Origin: Gordionus sp. m RMFG-2023
Taxonomy: Eukaryota; Nematomorpha; Gordioida; Chordodea; Parachordodidae
Length of the DNA: 64,000 bases
Direction of reading: 5' to 3'
Assembly: GCF_954871325.1 (NCBI RefSeq)
Contig: NC_088775.1
Location: 18,391,561-18,455,560 of the forward strand
In this document: positions 57,392 to 64,000 of the stretch, piece after piece
Layout of the letters: the number at the start of each line of letters is the position of its first letter
Position numbering within the stretch: the stretch's first letter is position 1
The notes under the pieces: model-generated
Databases searched by the model: none
Seen by the model: the letters and a program-made list of their open reading frames with translations, nothing else
What the model was told of the DNA's origin: nothing
Translations under genes and position numbers: made by a program

Positions 57392-57608
57392 ATTTGCCCT
57401 TTTGCCCCCCAAACCGCTGCGTACGCGCCTGCCTCCAACTGATATAATTTTAGGAATAAAGGTTCAATAAATTATTAATAAAAAAATGAATTAAAAATTT
57501 TTATATATTTTTATTAAAATTTTTATAATCAAAAGAAAATCGGGTGCTATTTTTACTAACTTTAAATATTTAACATGTTTTTTAAAACTGTAATATTTTT
57601 TTCTCTAG

Positions 57609-57725
57609 TCTATTAACGCTTTTCTCTGGCCTCATTTAAGCTTTCTATTAAGGCGTGCTGAGACAAACATGTTTTCGCCCTATCTTGACGATGTCGGTAT
57701 TAGGCTTAAGAATATATTATTCTAA
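57609..57725 (+). CDS. possible exon, unrecognised
   Basis: A good acceptor (tttttttctctag, 57596-57608) is followed directly by 38 open codons: SINAFLWPHLSFLLRRAETN, then MFSPYLDDVGIRLKNILF, to TAA at 57723-57725. The frame is closed by the TAG of the acceptor itself. A donor-like g|gtatta at 57696 could shorten it. The composition is less AT-rich than around it. No family is recognised. Confidence 0.3.
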   Translation, partial: SINAFLWPHLSFLLRRAETNMFSPYLDDVGIRLKNILF

Positions 57726-58149
57726 CTTACAATAATATCTCCATTTTATTTAATATAAAATAAAATAAAAATTATTACAAATTGTCAAAAGTCAAATCAG
57801 AAATCGAATAAATTATTAAATTTAAGGAGATCAAAATGATAACAATGAATTTAAGAGGGGATATGCCTAATTTTTAGCGATAATTTTTTTTATTATTCAT
57901 ATTTATAAAAATTAAAAAAGTAATAATCATATTATCATTGAATTATACAATTAAAATATCTATTCCAAAAAATCTATTAAGCTTTCTATTACTAAGCTCT
58001 ACGGAAATCTCATTGAGCATAATGCAAAGTAATGTTTTGAAAAATCAAGAATACCAGTATAATAGATTACCTTTCAAATAAAGAATAATGGTTATGCATT
58101 TTACCTAAAATAAATTTTAATAATGTTCACACAGCACAACATAAAGAGC

Positions 58150-58281
58150 AAACCGGGCCTGAAATTTTTTTAAAAAAAATCCGGACCGGGCCTGAAAATA
58201 TAAAACCGGACTATGCCGGGTCAAAAATTTTTTAAAAAATGTACGGGCGGCAGTGCAAATAGTATTTTTGCAGGTCTCTGA
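58150..58281. mobile_element. right-end fragment of the GGGCCGGGCC hAT family
   Basis: 'aaaccgggcctgaaattttt' and 'ccggaccgggcctgaaaat' repeat, ending 'tttttgcaggtctctg', matching the right end of 56032-56342. The left end is missing. Confidence 0.6.
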
Positions 58282-59035
58282 TAAAAAGAAAGGGATTTTT
58301 AAGTTTTAAATGTCAATATTTTACATGTTTCTCGAGCAAGGGACCACAAATTTTAAAATCTTAAAAGTGTGATAAAAGAGAATTTAAATAATAAGATAGG
58401 GAAATCGCAATCAAAATTCAAAAACCGGGATAGCATAAATTTGGAAATAGAAATTTAAACACTCTATTCATTAAGCCCATAATAACTTTAGAATAAATTG
58501 GCGAGGTAAATTATTTTATTGACTATATGTCTTATGTGTGACCTAACTATTGATCAAAATGTATAATTGACAAAATTTAGATAATATAAATAATATGGTT
58601 AGGTTTCACCATGATAGCAATTTACCAAACAGTGACCTAATTTAAAAATTATATTTTTAACATGTCTCTTTCCTCCTTTATCTGGAAAATATTTTAACCT
58701 TAACCCTGACCATTTCTAACCTACCCCAAAAGGACAGTTTCAAAAAACTGGTTTCGACGGGAATCGCGCTATCGACCTGTTGTGTCTCATTGGAGTTCCG
58801 CCTGGAGCCGTGATGATTATTGACTCTGTTATTTTTTTTTAACCTTTCCACGATGATGATTTTAAAAGTTGAATAGTTATTGGCTAACGGTCTAGCTCAA
58901 TTTAATAGTATGTATAAACGTGACGCCATATCATGATGTTGCACGCTTACTATAAATAAGGCTAACTCATCCTTTCATTTTCATTTCATAGAAAATATAT
59001 TTATGTAAAGAAATCAGTAATACATGATGAGAGTG
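58282..59035. other. spacer with a GC-richer island at about 58738-58815
   Basis: The island ('ctggtttcgacgggaatcgc' and following) is markedly less AT-rich than its flanks. I could not fit it to a tRNA, another known RNA or a transposon end. Nothing else is seen. Confidence 0.4.
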
Positions 59036-59743
59036 CATACGAACAGACAGGTAGTCGTGGGGGGATCACCTCCCCCCCCCCCGTAGAAGTTTTTGAAAAA
59101 AATATAGAAGGTTTTCATGAATAATGAATTACAAAGTATATACTAAAATAAGTATATTGTATTTTAAATTTTAGCAAAAAGTTCAAATTTATAAATATTT
59201 TTTTCCTGTGTATTAATATTTTATCCCACGAAAATTTTAAGTATATTTTCATCATTTTTTAAAACCTTAAACAATGATAGATACAAGCTAATTTTATCAA
59301 CCAAAAAAAAATTAATTTATTTCTAAATAATTATGATTAGGCCACATTTCTAGAGTGTATAAAATTTTGAGATATCCGAAGATAGGATGAAGCCTCCCAC
59401 ATCATACAACATTTTTGGTCTAGAAAAACCTATTTTGAATATCCGAAATATTGGAATGGCTTGAATTAGTTATTTCATCTTAAGCAAATTTATTAATGGA
59501 TTCAATATGATAGCCAATTTTGTTGCATTGGAATATATTAATAAATTAATTGCACCACAATTTTATGCATATTTTTCAAAAATATTAGCTTAAGTTATGA
59601 GAATCGTGAATATTATTATGTTACCACCTGAAAAAAGAAAAGAGATAATAGACCATTTTAGAGATTTATGTGATAGTTGAGGCGAAAACGATTATATGGT
59701 TTTGAAATTCGCAAGCCTAGACTTGCACATAGACGAACAAAGG

Positions 59744-59966
59744 TAGTGTTGTTAAACGGCTCATTTTGAGCCTATTTTTAAAAACGGCTAACTCAATATT
59801 TTAGCCAAAAAAATATTGCCTAAGGCTTTAGATTTCGTTAATAGATGTCTAGACCTTTGTGCCATCTATAAGCAAAATCTTCAGGCTTGAGTAATATTTT
59901 TCTGGATTAAATTTTGAGTTAGCCGTTTTTAAAAATCGGCTCAAATCGAGCAGTTTAACAACACTA
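59744..59966. mobile_element. GGCTCG palindromic hAT MITE, intact (223 bp)
   Basis: A perfect target duplication AACAAAGG (59736-59743 and 59967-59974) flanks ends tagtgttgttaaacggctca and gagcagtttaacaacacta. It is the best-preserved copy of the family and can serve as its reference. Confidence 0.94.
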
Positions 59967-60167
59967 AACAAAGGATATCAATATTAATGTAGAATCAAAT
60001 AGAGGATTAATAAAATAACTGATATTATTCCACTTTAGAATACAATTTATCAAATGGCTCTATCTAATTTACAAATACTATTATACCTATAAATTCCGAG
60101 GTTATATTAAATCTTTATATTGAAAAAATTAAATATTAGATAAATTTTATTCAAAACATACACCGGT

Positions 60168-60826
60168 CCTAGTCTGGCCCTGCCCTGATACATAAGCTAG
60201 GCCGTTTTAAAAAATATATCTAGCCCGGGCCTGGACCTATAAAAAAATTTAAAGCCAAGGCCGGCTGAATATATTAAATCACCAATATTATATATAAAAA
60301 TTAAAAATAAATAAAATATATTTAAAAATCACATTAATTCACTTATCATATTACCTATTTCCATTTTTTCGGTCCTTAAAAAATTTCTCTCAACTAATCA
60401 TTCAATATTCAATCAAATTAAAAGCAACAAAGATACACTCAATATTTAAAATATATTATACTTTTTAAGGGTAAAATTTTTTTCAGATAAGTATTATTTT
60501 ATCTTTCTTTTTTATGTTCCAAATTCAAGCAATTACTTATGTTGCCAGGGAGAGCGCAAAATGACTGATACTTATATAAAAGAAGTATATTAAATTACAA
60601 GAGGAACAGGAAATAAGGGATTACCATTGACAAGTAGAATTAAAAGTGTGGGGATTCAAACTCACTTTTTTTTACTACAAATGGGGAGTTAAGATAATTT
60701 GATTTTATATGGATTTCATATTCACTGAAAAACGCGTAAAATACCGAATAGGTATATTTTAATCTGACAAAAAAATTTTTTGAAGAAGGCCGGGCCTGAA
60801 AATATACTTTTGCAGGTTTCTGATAT
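60168..60826. mobile_element. nested hAT derivative with GGCCCGG-type ends (about 0.66 kb)
   Basis: 'tagtctggccctgccctgat' with 'ctagcccgggcctgg' on the left faces 'aggccgggcctgaaaatata' with 'cttttgcaggtttctg' on the right. The interior is AT-rich without recognised coding sequence. The left boundary is approximate. Confidence 0.6.
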
Positions 60827-61341
60827 ATATCTGAAGGAAAGATTAATTTTAGTAGATAATCCTAAACGTTAAAAAATATTTTGGAGTTTTTTATATTAAT
60901 ATTACTGTATATTTTAGCAACAATACCAATTGTTGAAGCACAGATAAAAATCTTTTCTTCATTACGAAGCAAAAACCTAAAAATTTTGCATTTTCAATAT
61001 TTTATTGTGTTCGAAATTGAAAATTTTTTAAAATATGGTTGGTTATAATAAATTTTATATTGATTGGTTCTAATAAATTCTTAATTTTCCAAAATATTTT
61101 AATAAAGAAATTATCCCCCCCCCCTTACCTTGTATAATATTCCTGGCTACGCGTCTGCATAGAGAGACGAGATCGCTTTCGTTTTTCTTTTGAAAAAATA
61201 AATGAAAAAAAAATACAAACCCGGAAATCAAAAGCGAACTGGTTAAATCGATAAACAAATATTAACCGCCATTTTTCAGATTTTACTGAATCTAACCTGA
61301 AACGTTAATATTTTGTAACCGAATAATCGTTAAAAATACGG

Positions 61342-62690
61342 CAGGGGCCAATTTATCTAGGAACAGATGCCAAGTCAAAATATTTTAAATTGCGGGAGAT
61401 ACTTAGTAAAAAATTTTTATTTTGAGGGAAAAATATGAAAATTGCAGGAAATTTTTTTTTATGCGGCCCGTGGTTTGTGAAATGTAATCCCACCTCCCAT
61501 TAATTCTTATAATTACTTTATATATATATTAGTAAAGTCAAGTAACGTTTTGTAATATTTTTCAAAATAGGTAATAGATACTCGCATATGCAAGCGTGAG
61601 GATTTAGTTAATATGAAAAAATAATATTTCCAATGCTTATAGATTTTTTATTTTGGAGCATTCTGGTGAATCTTTAGAGAGCATAACAATCTTCTCAAAC
61701 ATGATATCAATATCTATCGGTAATATTTATCAAATTGCAAAATCCATCAATAGATGGTTTTGTTTTGTAAAGAGAATTATTAAAATCAAATTTTGATTGC
61801 TAACACTCTAAAAAAAGTTTCGCAAAAATAATATCTACTACATTTAAAAAGCTATTAATTAGGGCAACATTTAAACAATTCAAAATGAATTTATTATTTA
61901 TTTTTAAATGTAAAGATTAGCATAGCTATAACATAATTTTATGAATCTTTAACAAAGATTATTCACATTTGCACTTGATAAAAGCTGTCATAAAGTCACT
62001 TTATTAGTGCACATTTAATATATGTTTAACATATGAAAGCTACAAATAAATTTAATTCTAAGATATAGCATATCTAAATAGGGGTCCGAGGGGACTCTAC
62101 CTATACTTTCGTGTTATTTATTAACCTGTACTATGAAGTATTATTGATTGTGTCTTCATAATTCGAAAATATTGAGGAGCTATAATGCTATGATTTAAAA
62201 CTGGTATAATGATAACAAATTGCTATTACTCAAAGTGAACTATAATAAATAAAATAATTATCTTGTAGAAGTCCGATATAATTTATAATTATGTTATGTA
62301 TTTAAATGAACATAATGATAATTTAATTAAGAGATGTAATCTCAAGGAAATATAGTTCAGTCCATATAAAATGTTCCCATCCTAATTCCTAAAATTAAGT
62401 AACACAAACACATGGTTATTATGATAACATATTAGAAAGAAGGAAATCGACAAGCTACACATGTTTTTTGAAAAAAAGTTTTAAAATTTATTTTAAAAAT
62501 AATCAAATACTGTTTCTCAAAATTATTATTTATAAATTAAAAACGTTAAAATGCTAAAAAAAATTAATGCGGAAGAAATTTTAAAATAGTAAGAGATTTA
62601 CAAAGGCGAAGGCTTTGCGGGAGAGAGATATGTGCGTGTAAACTAAAAAATGGCGGGAGTCTCCCGCTGATGGGAGACTTGGCAACCCTG
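61342..62690. mobile_element. possible element with CAGGGTTGCCAAGTCTCCCG-type end
   Basis: The right terminus in reverse complement is cagggttgccaagtctccca followed by gcgggagactcccgcc, a strong subterminal palindrome. The left side near 61342 has 'caggggccaatt', then 'gatgccaagtc' and 'gcgggagatac', an interrupted version of the same words. The flanks do not match, so the pairing is tentative. Confidence 0.5.
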
Positions 62691-64000
62691 TATGAGAACG
62701 AATTTTAAGAGCCCAAAGCAGCGTCGGCCCGCCCTGCCTTATCATATAATATTAATTCAAACATGATACATACTTTTGTAGGTGTGTCAATGGATATATA
62801 TTTATTTATTTTTACATCGTGCAATTTCTATCACCTTTACGACGTGATAACAGTTATATATATAATTTTTTAATAAACTCACATACATACAAAAAACTAA
62901 GGGGTCCAGTCTATTCTAGAAAAAATTATTGCGCTCTTTAATGATCTACAAGGGAAAAAAAATATAATGGAGGGGTGGATAGGAATAAGTATTTATATTC
63001 TGTATCCTTTAAAATTATTAATTAAAATATGTATAAATTTTTTTTTACTTTGTATATTTTCATAGATTTGTTGATTATTTGATATAAATAGTATGTCTGA
63101 TGATTTTTTGAGCTCAAATTAATTATATTTTATATTTTTTAAAAATTTTAAAAAAATATAACTTTTGGGAAAAATATTTATTATTTATTTAAAAGCATTT
63201 AAAAATTGAGCTATCTAATTCTAAATTATCTAATGTTGATGATGTTATGATAATATGAGGATGAGATGAATTAACGTATTTTTTTTTATTAAGAAAGATT
63301 ATTATAATAAATAAAAAAATGATTAAAACAATTTTTGATGCAATAAAAAAGATTATTTTTTAAAAAAATATATTCATTTAATTACAGGCTGTTTTTTTTT
63401 GCGCGCAAAGATATTCAGATTTTACGTCTAAGAATTTGATTCTGCTGCCTGTCAAAGACTTGCTCTAGACGTTTGAATTTTTTTTTAAAGGACTTCCTTT
63501 TAAATATTTTTTTTTAATGAAATAAAAGAGTGTCCATTAATAAATTTTTAAATTTGCTCCTTTATGAAAAATTTTTTTTTAAATTTATTAAATTATAACT
63601 TATCACGAAAATCCTAAAATAACATTTATATTGTAAACTTCGATTTATTAATCGTTAATTAAATTAACTCATTAATCTTTATTTTATAGTGAATGTCTTT
63701 GTTAAAAAAATAGCCATGATTTTTTTTTTCTTCCAAATAACCTTAAATATTCATTTATGGTTGCTAACAATTAATTAGTCATTTACAGCGGGAGAGATGT
63801 TTCAAAACCTACATTTTTTTAAAAAATAGGTTAATTTTATTTTTTTTAAAATAATATTTATATTTCAAATTTTTATAAATATAAATATAGTATTAAATTT
63901 AAATATGCAAAATATTAATATAAATAAATGCAATACCAATTAATGAACAAAATTAAGAATAATTTATTATTTTGCAACAAAAAATGATAATTGTATTATA
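62691..64000. other. AT-rich sequence, nothing firmly recognised
   Basis: A possible acceptor (attacag, 63382-63388) is followed by 24 open codons (AQRYSDFTSKNLILLPVKDL), too short to call. The rest is long A/T runs without repeats that I can name. Confidence 0.4.

Larger units (their letters stand above)
55453..57431 (-). mobile_element. hAT element with CAGGCGCGTACGCAG ends, complete outline (1979 bp)
   Basis: A perfect 8-bp target duplication CCTCCAAC flanks it (55445-55452 and 57432-57439). Inverted ends caggcgcgtacgcag are followed by G-rich tracts inside (57356-57391 on the right). Interior pieces on the - strand (for example 'LVEWSLRHQAV' near 57040-57070) suggest a decayed transposase. 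It carries a nested GGCCCGG MITE at 56032-56342. It inserted into an already existing hAT transposase copy (54455-55452). Confidence 0.9.
59044..61157 (+). mobile_element. hAT element of ZMYM1-like type with two nested insertions (2114 bp)
   Basis: The ends are cagacaggtagtcg (left) and (reverse complement) cagacgcgtagccaggaata (right). Flanks catacgaa and catagaga match 5 of 8. Both ends have C/G tracts. The 5' part matches 24455-24720. Near 60890-60970 on the + strand is the transposase C-terminal piece LLYILATIPIVEAQIKIFSS, equivalent to 25580-25630. It is interrupted by insertions at 59744-59966 and about 60168-60826. Confidence 0.75.

Noticed and set aside
57217-57438. 73-codon - strand open frame with a proline run
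   Set aside because: The Pro run is the translated C/G tract at the hAT end, not a gene.

Overview
The window is a strongly AT-rich (by eye well over 70% A+T), gene-poor piece of a eukaryotic, almost certainly animal, genome. The one gene I can identify with confidence is a cAMP-dependent protein kinase catalytic subunit (PKA-C) on the + strand. Nine exons lie between 17896 and 40910. They encode about 335 of the roughly 350 residues usual for the family and end at a stop codon. The exon lengths (62, 129, 99, 83, 127, 96, 123, 165 nt, then the last exon) equal those I remember for vertebrate PRKACA, so the ancient intron positions are kept. The first exon, with the myristoylation start, was not found.

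Layout. 1-4.9 kb: two head-to-tail copies of a TA-flanked inverted-repeat element, a GGCGGG-ended hAT derivative and hAT fragments. 5-13 kb: AT-rich sequence with decayed elements and one 1.46-kb hAT copy that has a perfect 8-bp target duplication. 13.6-16.8 kb: protein-like open stretches with splice signals that may be exons of an unrecognised + strand gene, around a Harbinger-like MITE with TAA duplications. 17-41 kb: PKA-C, whose long introns hold two reverse-transcriptase fossils of one family on opposite strands, several hAT elements and a TA-flanked element. 42-44 kb: a long-inverted-repeat element carrying two younger insertions, then a possible terminal exon on the - strand. 44.6-50.5 kb: two TA-flanked elements each split by a hAT, and a second possible - strand exon. 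50.5-62.7 kb: almost continuous hAT-type sequence with two-level nesting. 62.7-64 kb: nothing recognisable.

The dominant structure is hAT transposon biology. At least four families share the terminal sequence (T/C)A(G)(A/T)GTTGTTAAA, but each has its own palindromic, mostly GC-rich subterminal repeat. A second group shares a GAGGTCTGCA-type end with GC-rich arrays. Several copies keep an N-terminal finger-like or N-terminal transposase segment, or the C-terminal hATC dimerisation segment, but lack the catalytic core, at similar sizes of 1.2-1.46 kb. Many insertions have intact or nearly intact 8-bp target duplications, so their order of arrival can be read directly.

Limits: no searches were run. 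Family names rest on motif recognition by eye, and MITE boundaries without target duplications are approximate. No rRNA, convincing tRNA or CRISPR was seen.
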